A DNA stretch of 64,000 bases from Thermoflexus hugenholtzii (GCF_018771565.1 NZ_CP076326.1:2294001-2358000); one strand, 5' to 3'; shown: positions 47,358-57,530, counted from the stretch's first letter. Notes: generated by a model from the letters alone, not told the origin. Made by a program: numbers and translations.

Positions 47358-47948
47358 ATGAGCGCTTCGCTAAACGGCGTCGATCTGGAGGCTCTGCAAC
47401 AGATGCTGGAAGAAGTCCGGGCTCGCCCGGAGGCGGTCCAGCCCCGGCGCTGGGCCCGCTTCCGGTGGGAGGAGGGCCTGCGGGGCCGGGTCTACATCCG
47501 CAACCAATCCTTCACGGTGGATGAGTCGGTGGATCGCTCGGGGCGAGAGGCGGGCCTGAGCGCCCTGGAGTATGCTCTGGGAGCGCTGGGGGCCTGCCTG
47601 GGCCTGGGCTTCGTCTTCCACGCCACCCGCCGCGGCATCGCCGTCCGGAACCTGGAGGTGGCCCTGGAGGGACGCATCGAGAACCTGCTCCGCTTCCTGG
47701 GCTTCGAAGGGGAGGGCCACCCCGGCTACGGAGAGGTCATCGCCAAGGCTTACGTGGACGCGGACGCCGATGAGGAGACGCTACAGGCCCTGTGGGAGGA
47801 AACGGTGGCCACCTCCCCCGTCGGCAACACCTTCACCCGCCCGGTGGCCCTGCGCACGGAGATCGCCACCGTCTCGGGCTGGTGGTTCCGGTATTCCCCC
47901 GAAACGGAGGAAAGCGCTTCAGGGTCCCGCGGCGGGATGCCCTGCTGA
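47358..47948 (+). CDS. OsmC-family protein, copy B
   Basis: 196 residues, paralogue of copy A 34 nt upstream ('ALGACLGLGFVFHATRRGIAVRNLEVALEGRI', 'VATSPVGNTF'). Same single Cys in the core; a further Cys lies at the C-terminal end. The C-terminal tail 'ESASGSRGGMPC' is extra. Likely cotranscribed with copy A and the MetE-like gene. Confidence 0.85.
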   Translation: MSASLNGVDLEALQQMLEEVRARPEAVQPRRWARFRWEEGLRGRVYIRNQSFTVDESVDRSGREAGLSALEYALGALGACLGLGFVFHATRRGIAVRNLEVALEGRIENLLRFLGFEGEGHPGYGEVIAKAYVDADADEETLQALWEETVATSPVGNTFTRPVALRTEIATVSGWWFRYSPETEESASGSRGGMPC

Positions 47949-47996
47949 GGGAGACAGCCGGGGTTTCCGCACCTCGATCTATTTCAGGAGGGAACG

Positions 47997-49178
47997 ATGG
48001 CGCGCAACGGATTGCCGCTCTTTCCGGTGACGGTGGTGGGCAGCTGGCCGCGGCCGCCATGGCTGCTGGAGGCCTTGCGCAAGCGCCACGCCGGCCAGCT
48101 CTCGTATTCGGAATTTCAGGAGATCGCCGACCGCGCCGTCCTGGAGGCCCTGCGGGCCCAGGAGGAGGCGGGCGTGGAGATCGTTAGCGATGGCGAACAG
48201 CGCCGTGACAACTTCTACTCCTTCGTCGTCGAGAAGCTGGAAGGGGTCCGCATGATGAGCGTGGCCGAGATGTATGACTACGCGGAGGACAAATCCTACT
48301 TCGAGCAGATCCTCCGCCAGCTGGACGTCCCGGCCTACGCGATCAAGACCCCGGTGGCGGTGGACAAGATCCGCCTGAAGATGCCCCTGGCTCTGGACGA
48401 GCTGGAGTTCCTGCGTCGGCACACCGACCGGCCGATCAAGATCCCCCTCCCGGGCCCCTACCTGCTCACCCGCACCATGTGGGTGCAGGGCCTCTCCGAC
48501 CGCGTCTACCCCACCCGGGAGGATCTGGCCCAGGACGTGGTGGCCATCCTGCGGGAGGAGATCCTGCGCTTGCGGGACGCGGGAGCGGCTTTCATCCAGC
48601 TGGACGAGCCGGTGTTGACCGAGGTGGTGTTCCAGCCGCCGGTCCACAGCCGCACTTTCATGTGCGCTTCCCTCTCGGCCGCGGGGGAGGACCCCCAGCT
48701 GGAGCTGGCATGGGCCGCCCAGCTGATCAACCGGGTGGTGCTGGGCGTGGAAGGGGTGCGCATCGGCGTCCACATCTGCCGGGGGAACTGGACCACGCGG
48801 GAGGAGGCGCTGCTCACCGGGGATTACCGGCCGCTGCTGGGCACCCTGGAGGCCATGCGGGTGCAGCAGTGGGTGCTGGAGTTCGCCACCCCGCGGGCCG
48901 GCGACCTGGAGGTCTTCCGGGAGTGCCGGCAGAAGCGGGAGCTGGGCCTGGGGGTGGTCAACCCGCGCACCGCCGAGATCGAGCCCCCTGAGTTCATCGT
49001 CGCCCGGGTGAAGGAGGCCCTGAACTACTTCGAACCCTCGCAGATCTTCCTGAACCCGGACTGCGGCTTCGGGACCTTCGCCGAGCGCCCGGTGGCCACC
49101 CCGGAGGTGGCCTTCCGCAAGCTCCGGTCCATCCGCCAGGCCGCGGAGCAGCTGCGGCGGGAGTTCGGGACGGCGTAG
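47997..49178 (+). CDS. Cobalamin-independent methionine synthase-like protein (MetE C-terminal type)
   Basis: 393 residues, a single TIM barrel like the C-terminal half of MetE. Zinc ligands visible: His and Cys in 'GVHICRGN', Cys in 'NPDCGFG', and a Glu in 'LEFATPR'. 'QLDEPVL' is the substrate loop. Such short proteins are either core MetE homologues using an alternative methyl donor or related transferases. It follows the OsmC pair, possibly in one operon. No N-terminal folate half is present. Confidence 0.85.
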   Translation: MARNGLPLFPVTVVGSWPRPPWLLEALRKRHAGQLSYSEFQEIADRAVLEALRAQEEAGVEIVSDGEQRRDNFYSFVVEKLEGVRMMSVAEMYDYAEDKSYFEQILRQLDVPAYAIKTPVAVDKIRLKMPLALDELEFLRRHTDRPIKIPLPGPYLLTRTMWVQGLSDRVYPTREDLAQDVVAILREEILRLRDAGAAFIQLDEPVLTEVVFQPPVHSRTFMCASLSAAGEDPQLELAWAAQLINRVVLGVEGVRIGVHICRGNWTTREEALLTGDYRPLLGTLEAMRVQQWVLEFATPRAGDLEVFRECRQKRELGLGVVNPRTAEIEPPEFIVARVKEALNYFEPSQIFLNPDCGFGTFAERPVATPEVAFRKLRSIRQAAEQLRREFGTA

Positions 49179-49269
49179 CCCCCTCCCCTCGCCGCCGGCG
49201 CTATGCGATAATGAGGCGGTGGGCGCCCCCGCGCGCCCATCGCCTTTTATTCCCAGGAGAGGAGGCAGG

Positions 49270-52200
49270 ATGGCGCCTCGACGTCCGCTCTCGTTCCAGG
49301 AGATCATCCTCCGACTGCAGGAGTTCTGGGCGGAGCAGGGCTGCCTGATCTGGCAGCCCTACAGCGAGAAGGTGGGGGCCGGGACGATGAACCCGGCCAC
49401 TGTGTTGCGGGTGCTGGGCCCTGAGCCCTGGCGGGTGGCCTACGTGGAGCCCTCCTATCGGCCCGCCGACGGCCGCTACGCCGAGAACCCCAACCGGATG
49501 CAGCTCCATCACCAGTTCCAGGTGATCCTCAAGCCGGACCCCGGCAACCCTCAGGAGCTCTATCTGGAGAGCTTGCGGGCCCTGGGCATCGACTTCCGCC
49601 GCCACGATGTCCGGTTCGTGGAGGACAACTGGGAGTCCCCCGCCCTGGGCGCCTGGGGGCTGGGCTGGGAGGTCTGGCTGGACGGGATGGAGATCACCCA
49701 GTTCACTTACTTCCAGCAGGCCGGCGGCCTCCCCCTGGACCCGGTGGCGGTGGAGATCACCTATGGGCTGGAGCGCATCGCCCTCTACCTCCAGGGGGTT
49801 CCCTCGGTCTGGGATCTGGACTGGGACGGCACCCACACCTACGGGGAGATCCTCAAGACGTCGGAGGTCGAACACTGCGTCTACAACTTCGAGCTGGCGG
49901 ATATTGAGCGGCTTCGGGAGCTGTTTCAGCACTACGAGGCGGAGGCCCGCGCCTGCATCGCCCGCGGCCTGGTGATCCCGGCCCATGACTACGTGCTGCG
50001 TTGCTCCCACACCTTCAACCTGCTGGACGCCCGGGGGGCCATCGGGGTCACCGAGCGCGCCCGCTACTTCGCCCGCATGCGGGAGCTGGCCCGCCAAGTG
50101 GCCACCCTCTACCTGCAACAGCGAGAGCGCCTGGGCTATCCCTTCCTCCGGAAGGCGCCCGCCCCGCCACCTCCCGAGCCCATGCCGCCTCTCCCCACGG
50201 TCGAGGAGGCGGAGGATCTCCTGCTGGAGATCGGCACAGAGGAGCTGCCCGCGCGGGATCTGGAGGCGGCCCTGGCCCAGCTGGCCGAGAACGCCCCCGC
50301 CATGTTCGCGGAGGCCCGGCTGGAGTATGCGTCGATGGAGGTCCATGGAACGCCGCGCCGGCTGGTCCTCTACGTCCGCCGCCTGCAACCCCGCACCCGC
50401 GCGATCGAGACCTGGGTGAAGGGCCCGCCGGCCCACGTGGCCTTCGACGCCGAGGGCCATCCCACCCCCGCCGCCCTCGGCTTCGCCCGGGCCCAGGGCA
50501 TCCCGGTGGAGGCCCTGACCGTGCGGGAGCTCCCGGAGGGCCGCTACGTGGGTGTGATCCGGCGGGCCGAGGGGCAGCCGACCCCCGCTGTCCTGACGGA
50601 GCTGCTCCCCCGGCTCATCGCCAGCCTGAAGTTCGAGATGAGCATGCGCTGGAACCGCAGCGGGGTGGCCTTCTCCCGGCCCATCCGCTGGCTGGTGGCC
50701 CTCTACGGGCGCGAGGTGATCCCCTTCGAGTTCGCCGGCGTCCGCAGCGGCCGCGAGACCCGCGGGCCCCGTCCTCGGGGCTCGCCGGTCCTCCGCCTGG
50801 CCCAGGCCGCCGACTACTTCCCCACCATGCGTCGAGCCCGTATCGTGCTCCCGGTGGCGGAGCGGCAGGCGCGGATCCGCAAGGAGCTGGAACGGCTGGC
50901 CGCGGAGGTGGGCGGGACGGTCCCGGAGGACCCGGAGCTTCTGGCCGAGGTGGCCAACCTGGTGGAGACGCCCACGGTGTTGCGGGGCCAGTTCGACCCT
51001 GAAGCCCTCCGCCTGCCCGCCGAGGTCCTGATCACGGTGATGCGCAAGCACCAGCGTTACTTCCCGGTGCTCGGGCCCGATGGGCAGCTCCTCCCCTACT
51101 TCCTGGCGGTGCGCAACGGCGGACGGCGCGGGCTGGAGCAGGTGCGCCAGGGGAACGAGGCGGTGTTGCGGGCCCGCTTCGCCGACGCGGCCTATTTCTT
51201 CGACCACGACACCCGCCAGCCTCTGGAGGCCTTCCTCCCCCGCCTGGCCACCCTGACCTTCGAGGAGCGGCTGGGTTCGATGCTGGATAAGACCCGCCGC
51301 CTGGAAGCCCTGGCTCCCCGCATCGGCAAGATGCTCGGGCTGGACGCCGAGGAGATGGGGCTCCTCGCCCGGGCGGCGCATCTGTGCAAGGCGGACCTAG
51401 CCACCCAAATGGTTATCGAGTTCACCGAGCTGCAGGGGGTGATGGGGCGGGAATACGCCCGCCGGTGCGGCGAGCCGGAGGGAGTGGCGACCGCCATCTT
51501 CGAGCACTACCTCCCCCGCTTCGCCGGCGACGCTCTTCCCCAGACCCGGCCGGGGATCGCCCTGGGCCTCGCCGACCGGCTGGACTCCCTGGTGGGGTTG
51601 TTCGCGGTGGGGCTGGCGCCCTCCGGCTCCGCGGATCCCTACGGCCTGCGCCGGGCGGCCGCCGGCCTGATCCAGATCCTCACCGCCCACGGCCTGCGGT
51701 TCTCCCTCTCCCAGGGTCTGGCCGCCGCGGCAACCGTCCAGCCGGTGCCGGTGACTCCCGAGATCCTGGAGGAGGTGCGAGCCTTCCTCATCGGCCGGCA
51801 GCGGGCCGCCCTCCAGGAGGCCGGCTATCGCTACGATGTCATCGAGGCGATCCTCGCGGTCCGGGGCGACGATCCGGCGTGGGCAGCGGAGAGCGTTGCC
51901 TCACTCCAGCGGACAGTGGAGCGGCCCGACTGGTCACGCCTGCTGGCCGCTTACAGCCGGTGCGTGCGCATTCTGCGCAAAGCCCGGTCCGAAGGGAGCG
52001 AGCCGGCCCCGGGGGTGGATCCCGCTCGCTTTGAGAGCGATGTCGAACAGGCGCTGTGGGAGGCCGTGCGCGCCGCCCGGGAGCAGGTGGGCCCGGAGAG
52101 CCCCGTGGAATCCCTGGTCGCCGCCCTGGAGCGTCTGGCCTCCCCCATCGATCGGTTCTTCGAAGAGGTCCTGGTGATGCACGAAGCGGAGGCCCTCCGC

Positions 52201-52281
52201 CGCAACCGCCTAGCCCTGCTCCAGGCCATCGCCGACCTGGCCGACGGGATCGCCGATCTCAGCCGGCTGGAGGGCTTTTGA
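49270..52281 (+). CDS. glyQS: Glycyl-tRNA synthetase, fused alpha and beta chains
   Basis: 1003 residues. Residues 1-290 match the GlyQ catalytic subunit ('[24 protein letters not shown]', '[19 protein letters not shown]'-type motif 2 and 'VYNFE'), a Pro-rich linker follows ('[14 protein letters not shown]'), and residues about 315-1003 match GlyS ('[13 protein letters not shown]', '[10 protein letters not shown]', 'KHQRYFPV', HD-like region and anticodon-binding C-terminus). Charges tRNA-Gly. Most bacteria encode two genes. Start chosen after GAGGAGG. Confidence 0.95.
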   Translation: MAPRRPLSFQEIILRLQEFWAEQGCLIWQPYSEKVGAGTMNPATVLRVLGPEPWRVAYVEPSYRPADGRYAENPNRMQLHHQFQVILKPDPGNPQELYLESLRALGIDFRRHDVRFVEDNWESPALGAWGLGWEVWLDGMEITQFTYFQQAGGLPLDPVAVEITYGLERIALYLQGVPSVWDLDWDGTHTYGEILKTSEVEHCVYNFELADIERLRELFQHYEAEARACIARGLVIPAHDYVLRCSHTFNLLDARGAIGVTERARYFARMRELARQVATLYLQQRERLGYPFLRKAPAPPPPEPMPPLPTVEEAEDLLLEIGTEELPARDLEAALAQLAENAPAMFAEARLEYASMEVHGTPRRLVLYVRRLQPRTRAIETWVKGPPAHVAFDAEGHPTPAALGFARAQGIPVEALTVRELPEGRYVGVIRRAEGQPTPAVLTELLPRLIASLKFEMSMRWNRSGVAFSRPIRWLVALYGREVIPFEFAGVRSGRETRGPRPRGSPVLRLAQAADYFPTMRRARIVLPVAERQARIRKELERLAAEVGGTVPEDPELLAEVANLVETPTVLRGQFDPEALRLPAEVLITVMRKHQRYFPVLGPDGQLLPYFLAVRNGGRRGLEQVRQGNEAVLRARFADAAYFFDHDTRQPLEAFLPRLATLTFEERLGSMLDKTRRLEALAPRIGKMLGLDAEEMGLLARAAHLCKADLATQMVIEFTELQGVMGREYARRCGEPEGVATAIFEHYLPRFAGDALPQTRPGIALGLADRLDSLVGLFAVGLAPSGSADPYGLRRAAAGLIQILTAHGLRFSLSQGLAAAATVQPVPVTPEILEEVRAFLIGRQRAALQEAGYRYDVIEAILAVRGDDPAWAAESVASLQRTVERPDWSRLLAAYSRCVRILRKARSEGSEPAPGVDPARFESDVEQALWEAVRAAREQVGPESPVESLVAALERLASPIDRFFEEVLVMHEAEALRRNRLALLQAIADLADGIADLSRLEGF

Positions 52282-52309
52282 AACTCCCAGATGAGGCAGG
52301 GAGGCAGCC

Positions 52310-52522
52310 ATGCAAGTCCGCGTTCTTACCGCTATTATTCGCAAAGGAGAGGATATCTATGTTGCAGAATGTCCAGAAGTGGGAACGGTCAGTCAAGGTT
52401 ACACCATCGAGGAAGCCCTTGAAAATCTGAAAGAAGCAACAGAGCTTTATCTCGAAGAGTTTCCCATCCCCGATGTTCCTCATCCTCTTCTGACTACATT
52501 TGAGGTCGCTATCAATGTCTAA
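52310..52522 (+). CDS. hicB: HicB-like antitoxin
   Basis: 70 residues. Partial RNase-H-like HicB fold: 'MQVRVLTAIIRKGEDIYVAECPEVGTVSQGYTIEEALENLKEA'. Normally neutralises and regulates HicA. It is AT-richer than all neighbours, pointing to transfer. Its stop overlaps the start of hicA. Antitoxin before toxin is the less common order but known. Confidence 0.85.
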   Translation: MQVRVLTAIIRKGEDIYVAECPEVGTVSQGYTIEEALENLKEATELYLEEFPIPDVPHPLLTTFEVAINV

Positions 52523-52745
52523 ATTACGACGTGTGTCTGGAGAAGAGGCCATTCGTGCTTTAGAAAGATTAGGATTTGTGAAAGTAAGACAGAAAGGCTC
52601 CCATGTGATCCTTAAAAAGAACACACCGGAGGGAGATATCGGTTGTGTAGTTCCGTTGCATCGAGAGCTCGCGATTGGAACCCTTCGAGGCATCCTTTGA
52701 CAGGCCAGGGTAACGCCGGAGGAATTCATGGAGAACCTGGAGTAA
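52515..52745 (+). pseudogene. hicA: HicA mRNA-interferase toxin, C-terminus lost to a nonsense codon
   Basis: 61 residues before TGA at 52698-52700. dsRBD-like HicA with active His in 'QKGSHVILKK' and 'PLHRELAIGTLRGIL'. The family continues 'RQAGLT.EEF'; here the frame after TGA reads QARVTPEEFMENLE and then TAA at 52743. TGA stands where CGA (Arg) would restore it, so one C-to-T change explains the truncation. The protein may still fold in part. AT-rich like hicB. Confidence 0.8.
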
Positions 52746-52793
52746 TTGGGTTTATGGCGGAATCATGAAACATGAAAACGCTTCCCGGGATCG

Positions 52794-54218
52794 TTAATAC
52801 GCCCCCTCCCCCATGATCACCCGGGGGATGGTGCGCAGAATGATCTCCAGGTCCAGCAGCGGGGACCAGTTCTCGATGTAGTAGATGTCCAGGAGGCACA
52901 TCTCGTCGAAGGTGAGGTCGCTGCGGCCGGAGATCTGCCACAGCCCTGTCATCCCCGGGATGGCGGACAGGCGCTGGCGCTGCCAGGGCTTGTAAGCCTC
53001 TACCTCCGAAGGGACCGGCGGGCGCGGTCCCACCAGGCTCATCTCCCCCTTGAGCACATTGACCAGCTGGGGCAGCTCGTCCAGGCTCAGCCGGCGCAGG
53101 ATCCGCCCCACCCGCGTCACCCGCGGATCGTTGCGGATCTTGAAGAGGGGGCCGCTGGCCTCGTTCAACGCCCGCAGGCGCTCCTGCTCCTGCTCCGCCC
53201 CCACCCGCATGGTGCGGAACTTATACATCGTGAACAGACGGCCGTCCTTCCCCACCCGCACCTGCCGGAAGATCACCGGCCCGGGCGAATCCAGCCGGAT
53301 GGCCAGGGCGATCAGGGCCATCAGGGGAGCCGCGAGGATCAGCAGGACCGTGGCCAGGATCAGATCCATCGCCCGCTTGATGCGGAACTGCCAGGGCGAA
53401 AAACGCGCCTCCCGGATCCCGATCAGGGGGATCCCATCCAGGTCCCGCACGTCCAGGCGGCTCAGGGTGAGCTGGAAGGGATCGGGGACGATGCGTACAG
53501 GGACGCGATGGGCTTCGCAGTGTTGCACCACCTCCTGGATCCGATCGTAGAAGGCCAGGGGGAGGGTGATGATCACCTCATCGACCGCCTCCTCCCGCAG
53601 GACCCGCGGCAGGTCCTCCAGGGTGCCCCGGGCACGGAAGGGGCCGATGTCCGTGCGGGCCTTCTCCGGGTCATCGTCCACAAACCCGATGATCCGGTAG
53701 CCCAACTCCGGGCGGGCCAGGGCGGCCCGCATCACCGCTCTCCCCAGATCCCCAGCCCCGACGATCAGGGCGCGCACCACCCCGAGGCCCCGCCGGCGCA
53801 GCATCCGCTCGACCCGGCTCTCCAGGAGCCGTAGGGCTCCCAGCATCCACACCACCAGGAGGGCGGCCTCCAGAAACATCAACCGGGAGTAGAAGAGAGA
53901 CTGAGAGAAAAAGACCACGGCCATGAGCACCAGGGTGCTCTTGGCCACTGCGTTGAGGACGCGATACATCTCCTCCAGCCAGGGCGCCCCCATCTGAGGC
54001 GGATACACCCGGTCCAGGCGGAAGGTCACCAGCAGCAGGACCGTCCAGGCGATCTGGAAGGGGATATAGGCGGAGAACGGCGCGTCGAAGGTGATCTCCC
54101 GGAACCACTCCCACCGGTAACGCATGAAATACGCCAGGACGAAGGCAGCCTGGATCACCATCAGATCCAGGCCGATCCGAAGCCACTTCCATCCCCGCGG
54201 AACCTTTCGATCTCCCAT
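52794..54218 (-). CDS. Undecaprenyl-phosphate sugar phosphotransferase (WbaP/CpsE type)
   Basis: 474 residues. Four N-terminal membrane segments, a Rossmann CoA-binding-like domain ('VRALIVGAGDLGRAVMRAAL'), another membrane helix and the bacterial sugar-transferase domain: 'KRAMDLILA', 'YKFRTM', 'LRRLSLDELPQLVNVLKGEMSLVGPRPP' and 'PGMTGLWQISGRSDL'. Starts exopolysaccharide or O-antigen repeat-unit synthesis by placing a sugar-1-phosphate on undecaprenyl phosphate. TACAAT lies about 45 nt upstream. Confidence 0.93.
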   Translation of the reverse strand: MGDRKVPRGWKWLRIGLDLMVIQAAFVLAYFMRYRWEWFREITFDAPFSAYIPFQIAWTVLLLVTFRLDRVYPPQMGAPWLEEMYRVLNAVAKSTLVLMAVVFFSQSLFYSRLMFLEAALLVVWMLGALRLLESRVERMLRRRGLGVVRALIVGAGDLGRAVMRAALARPELGYRIIGFVDDDPEKARTDIGPFRARGTLEDLPRVLREEAVDEVIITLPLAFYDRIQEVVQHCEAHRVPVRIVPDPFQLTLSRLDVRDLDGIPLIGIREARFSPWQFRIKRAMDLILATVLLILAAPLMALIALAIRLDSPGPVIFRQVRVGKDGRLFTMYKFRTMRVGAEQEQERLRALNEASGPLFKIRNDPRVTRVGRILRRLSLDELPQLVNVLKGEMSLVGPRPPVPSEVEAYKPWQRQRLSAIPGMTGLWQISGRSDLTFDEMCLLDIYYIENWSPLLDLEIILRTIPRVIMGEGAY

Positions 54219-54287
54219 CGCGCTCCGAATCCGTGATCGCCCGACGTCCGAATTCCCTGTATATTGTAAGGCGCACTATCTTCTAAC

Positions 54288-54673
54288 CTACCAGAGAGTT
54301 CTCACATCGTATCGAGTAATATTGAGATCAGCAGTAAGAATGACGAGATGCTCCAATTTGGCTTGCGCAATCAATAAACGATCGAAGGGATCTCGGTGAT
54401 ATGCTGGGAGAAAAAGACATAAAGGGCATGATGAACGCGGACAGGAAGTTCTTCAATTTCATTCAATGTCATTTGTTCTAGAACAAAATCCATGGGCTGA
54501 TCTGGCAATTTCAATCTTCCCAGCTGGGACTTAATGGCGATCTCCCAACCACTTGCCGCGCTGAGATAGAGGCGATTCCTGCGATCACTTATATGTTCGC
54601 GGGCCCTATCAGAGAGATGCGGGTCATCTGTGATCCACCAGAGAAAGACATGCGTGTCAAGCAGCAGCCTCAT
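54288..54673 (-). pseudogene. vapC: VapC-like PIN-domain toxin with frameshift
   Basis: The frame is open for 100 residues from 54673. It begins 'MRLLLDTHVFLWW' with the catalytic Asp and contains 'SGWEIAIK' with Glu. After 'HALYV' (near 54415) the frame changes: the downstream sequence in the next frame reads 'LPAYHRDPFDRLLIAQAKLE' and continues with ITRYDVRTLW to a TAG at 54288-54290, which is the expected second half of VapC. One missing base in the T run at about 54408-54418 explains this, leaving a 13-residue wrong tail. The toxin is probably inactive unless the frame is restored. Confidence 0.85.
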
Positions 54674-54909
54674 TGATCGAACTCCGTGATGATTGATTCG
54701 GGTAGGGGCGCATCGAAGTCCTCACGGATCCAGATCTTTCCCTTTGCGCTGCCTGGCATACGCCGGCCCGGCTTTTCCTCCTCGATCGGAACCAGCCGTG
54801 CGATCGGTTTGCCGGCTCGCGTGATGATGATTTCTTCTCCCTCCTGAACGCGATGAAGGAGCTCATGCAAACGGGTCTTGATGGCGCGGACGCTAACCTG
54901 CACCGGCAT
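54670..54909 (-). CDS. Phd/YefM-type antitoxin
   Basis: 79 residues. 'VSVRAIKTRLHELLHRVQEGEEIIITRAGKPIARLVPI' is the N-terminal Phd/YefM DNA-binding fold; the acidic C-terminus is the toxin-binding tail. It overlaps the PIN gene by 4 nt. The antitoxin is intact while its toxin partner is broken. Confidence 0.9.
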   Translation of the reverse strand: MPVQVSVRAIKTRLHELLHRVQEGEEIIITRAGKPIARLVPIEEEKPGRRMPGSAKGKIWIREDFDAPLPESIITEFDQ

Positions 54910-54968
54910 GGATCACCTCCCATGTAGCCCCAGCCCTTCGGCCGTTCATAACCCCTTCGATTATAACT

Positions 54969-56135
54969 CTATTCCCTATCCCTCGGCCTGAGCAGCGAGC
55001 CGGAGCCGGGGCCCTCCGCCCCGTTTAGGAGCCTTCGATACAGCCGCACGGTGGCGGCGGCGGTGGCCTCCCAGGTGAAGCGGGCGGCGCGGGCCAGGCC
55101 CCGGGCCCGCAGGGCCTCCCGGAGCGCCTCATCCCGTAATAGGGTAGAAAGCCCCTCGGTCCAGGCCTCCTCATCCATCGGGTCCACCAGCAAGCCCGCC
55201 TCGCCCACCACTTCGGGAAGCGAAGCGGCCCGCGCCGCGATCACCGGGGTCCCGCAGGCCATCGCCTCCAGCGGAGGCATCCCGAACCCCTCATAGCGGG
55301 AGGGATAGGCGAAGACCGTGGCTGCGTTATACCAGAAAGGAAGCTCCTCATCGGGGATGAACCCCACCCACCGTGCCCGCCCCTCCCGCTCCAGCTCCCG
55401 CAACCGGGGGAGAAAGGCGGGCTTCCAGCCTTTGCCCCCGACCAGGATCAGCGGGACCGGCGGGAAGAGGCGGGCGACGGCCTCCAGCAGCACCCCGAGG
55501 TTCTTGCGCGGCTCCAGGGTGCCCACATACAGGATGAACCGCTCCGGCAGGCCCCGGCGCGCCCGGAAGGCGGCCACCTCCTCCGCCGGCAAGGGCCGGA
55601 ACCGGGGATCCACCCCCGGGTAGGCCACCGCGATCCGCTCCGGCGGAAGGCTCCAGCGGCGGATCAGATCCTCCCGGGCCGCCTGGGAGATCGCCAGGAT
55701 CCCTGCCGCCCGCCGGCAGGTCCATCGGGTGAACATCCGCAGATACAGCCGGTTCGCTGCCCGGAAGGCCTCCGGGTAAAGGAGGAAGCTGAGGTCGTAG
55801 ACGGTGACCACCACAGGCAGGCGGGCCGCCAGCGGCGCCACGAAGGCCATCGCGTGCAACAGCTCCCAGCTCCCCCGAGCCAGGCGCAGCGGCAAAACCA
55901 GCTGCTCCCACAGGATCCGGACGAAAGGCTGATGGGTAGGCCAGGACGTGCGAACCCACCGGATCCTGGGGACCTCCGGGGGGATGGCCCGAGGCCCGAT
56001 GAAGGCGGTGAAGGCGATCTCCGGGGCAGCCTCCGGCAGGCGCCGCAGGACCTCATAGAGATAACGATGGATCCCGGCGCTACGGTAGGAGGCCTCGCCG
56101 GCCAGCAACTGCGCGTTCAGCGCGACGCGTCGCAT
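54969..56135 (-). CDS. GT4-family glycosyltransferase
   Basis: 388 residues. GT-B fold: 'AGIHRYLYEVLRRL', 'AYPGVDPRFRPL', 'YVGTLEPRKNLGVLLEAV', and the nucleotide-sugar site 'PSRYEGFGMPPLEAMACGTPVI'. Transfers a sugar in surface polysaccharide synthesis. Its start overlaps the end of the next GT gene upstream by 19 nt, so they are coupled. Confidence 0.92.
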   Translation of the reverse strand: MRRVALNAQLLAGEASYRSAGIHRYLYEVLRRLPEAAPEIAFTAFIGPRAIPPEVPRIRWVRTSWPTHQPFVRILWEQLVLPLRLARGSWELLHAMAFVAPLAARLPVVVTVYDLSFLLYPEAFRAANRLYLRMFTRWTCRRAAGILAISQAAREDLIRRWSLPPERIAVAYPGVDPRFRPLPAEEVAAFRARRGLPERFILYVGTLEPRKNLGVLLEAVARLFPPVPLILVGGKGWKPAFLPRLRELEREGRARWVGFIPDEELPFWYNAATVFAYPSRYEGFGMPPLEAMACGTPVIAARAASLPEVVGEAGLLVDPMDEEAWTEGLSTLLRDEALREALRARGLARAARFTWEATAAATVRLYRRLLNGAEGPGSGSLLRPRDRE

Positions 56136-57259
56136 GACGGCTCCGGAAGCGATCCCGCGTTCCCTCCCATCACCCGGTGATAGAGGGCGACGGTGGCCCG
56201 GGCGATCCCCGCGTGGGTGAACCGCTCCAGGACCCGGGTCCTTCCCCGCTCGCGGAGCGCCGCCCGCAAATCGGGATCCCTCATCACCCGACGCAGCGCC
56301 GCCCGCAACGCCTCCGGATCGCCCTCCGGGAACACCAAGCCGGCGTCCCCGATCACCCATGGGATCTCCCCCGCGGAAGAGCCGATGACCGGGACGCCGC
56401 AGGCCATCGCCTCGATCAGCACCCGGCCGAACTGCTCCGTCCAGTTCGGCCGGGTTCGAGAGGGCAGCACCAGGACGTCCAGACCTGCGTAGACCTCCGG
56501 CATCCGGGTCGAGGGGGAGGGCGGCTCGAAGGCGACGCGGTCCGCGATCCCCAGGTGCGCCGCGAGCTGCCGCAGGAAGGGGCCCGCCGGCCCGCTGCCG
56601 ATGATCCGCAGCCGCCAGTCCCCCTCCAGCCCGGCCACTGCCTGCAACAGAAGGTCGATTCCTTTCTCCGGCACCCAGCGTCCGACGTATCCGATGGTGA
56701 ACGGCCGCGGGGGGCGCGGGGAAGCCGGCCGGAAGGACTCGGGATCCACCCCGAACTGAGGGATCACCGCCATCAAGCCGGCGTAGCCCTTGGCCCGCCA
56801 GACCCGCGCGGCCGTCTCGCTGCCGGCGATCAGGAAGTCCGCCGCCCGCAGCACCGCGCGCTCCCACCATCGAAAGGGTGGCGGATACCGGCGCAAGAGG
56901 TTCTGCCAGGAGAAGACGCCAACGCGGATCCCCAGACCCTTCGCCAGACGGACCGCGTGATAGGTGGCCAGGTTGTAGGGCTCCTCTTCGATGTGCAAAA
57001 GGTCCGGCCGCAGGGCGCGGAGGCGCCGGCCCAGATACGGGTAAAAGTGAAGATGGAAATGCCCGTTGAAAGCGATGGGCTCCACCAGCAACGTATAGCC
57101 CCGGGTGTGCGCCCGCTCCAGAGGAAGCACCCCCCGCTCATCCCGCCAAGCAGGCGGGACCAGGACGATGAGCTCAATCCCCTCGTGGCGAGCGATCTCT
57201 TCCGCCTTGCGCTGGTAGGCGCCCACCACCAGGGCTTTGGAGAGCAGCACCACTCGCAT
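56117..57259 (-). CDS. GT4-family glycosyltransferase
   Basis: 380 residues. 'RPDLLHIEEEPYNLATY', 'IGYVGRWVPEKGIDLLLQA' and 'NWTEQFGRVLIEAMACGVPVIG' mark the GT-B fold and donor site. First of the two linked GT genes. The start is placed at ATG 57259; a TTG at 57295 is another possibility. It probably works with the partner GT and the sugar-phosphate transferase on one glycan. Confidence 0.9.
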   Translation of the reverse strand: MRVVLLSKALVVGAYQRKAEEIARHEGIELIVLVPPAWRDERGVLPLERAHTRGYTLLVEPIAFNGHFHLHFYPYLGRRLRALRPDLLHIEEEPYNLATYHAVRLAKGLGIRVGVFSWQNLLRRYPPPFRWWERAVLRAADFLIAGSETAARVWRAKGYAGLMAVIPQFGVDPESFRPASPRPPRPFTIGYVGRWVPEKGIDLLLQAVAGLEGDWRLRIIGSGPAGPFLRQLAAHLGIADRVAFEPPSPSTRMPEVYAGLDVLVLPSRTRPNWTEQFGRVLIEAMACGVPVIGSSAGEIPWVIGDAGLVFPEGDPEALRAALRRVMRDPDLRAALRERGRTRVLERFTHAGIARATVALYHRVMGGNAGSLPEPSCDASR

Positions 57260-57291
57260 CACCGTCTTCTGCCGTTCCCGATCCCGCCGGC

Positions 57292-57530
57292 TCAATCCCT
57301 ATCCCATGCGGTGAGCATGTCCAGGCGCTGGGCGATCTCCTCGGGCAGGGACCAGCCCACCGCGCTTAGAAGCTCCTGGAGCTGCTCCACCGTGCTGGCC
57401 CCGATGATGGGGCTGGTGACGGTCGGGTTGCGCAGCAGCCAGGCCAGGGCCACCTGGATATAGATATCCGCTGTGTCGACGAAAAGGTTGACAGTAGCTG
57501 CCATCTTTGTTATCATTTGCCTCGGCGGCA
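57292..57530 (-). pseudogene. Aldo/keto reductase remnant
   Basis: Only two pieces of the TIM-barrel are left: the 'NLFVDTADIY' strand with the catalytic Asp-region and, joined directly to it, the C-terminal 'QVALAWLLRNPTVTSPIIGASTVEQLQELL'. About 180 residues between them are missing. Upstream codons (to 57795) stay open but do not resemble the family. It is a deletion remnant. Confidence 0.7.

Noticed and set aside
49179-49269. T-box leader before the glycyl-tRNA synthetase gene
   Set aside because: Only 91 nt are available and no T-box sequence or terminator is visible.
52698-52700. In-frame TGA in hicA read as selenocysteine
   Set aside because: Considered because a YqeC domain is present. 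The aligned family residue is Arg, no stem-loop of SECIS type follows, and a C-to-T change explains it.
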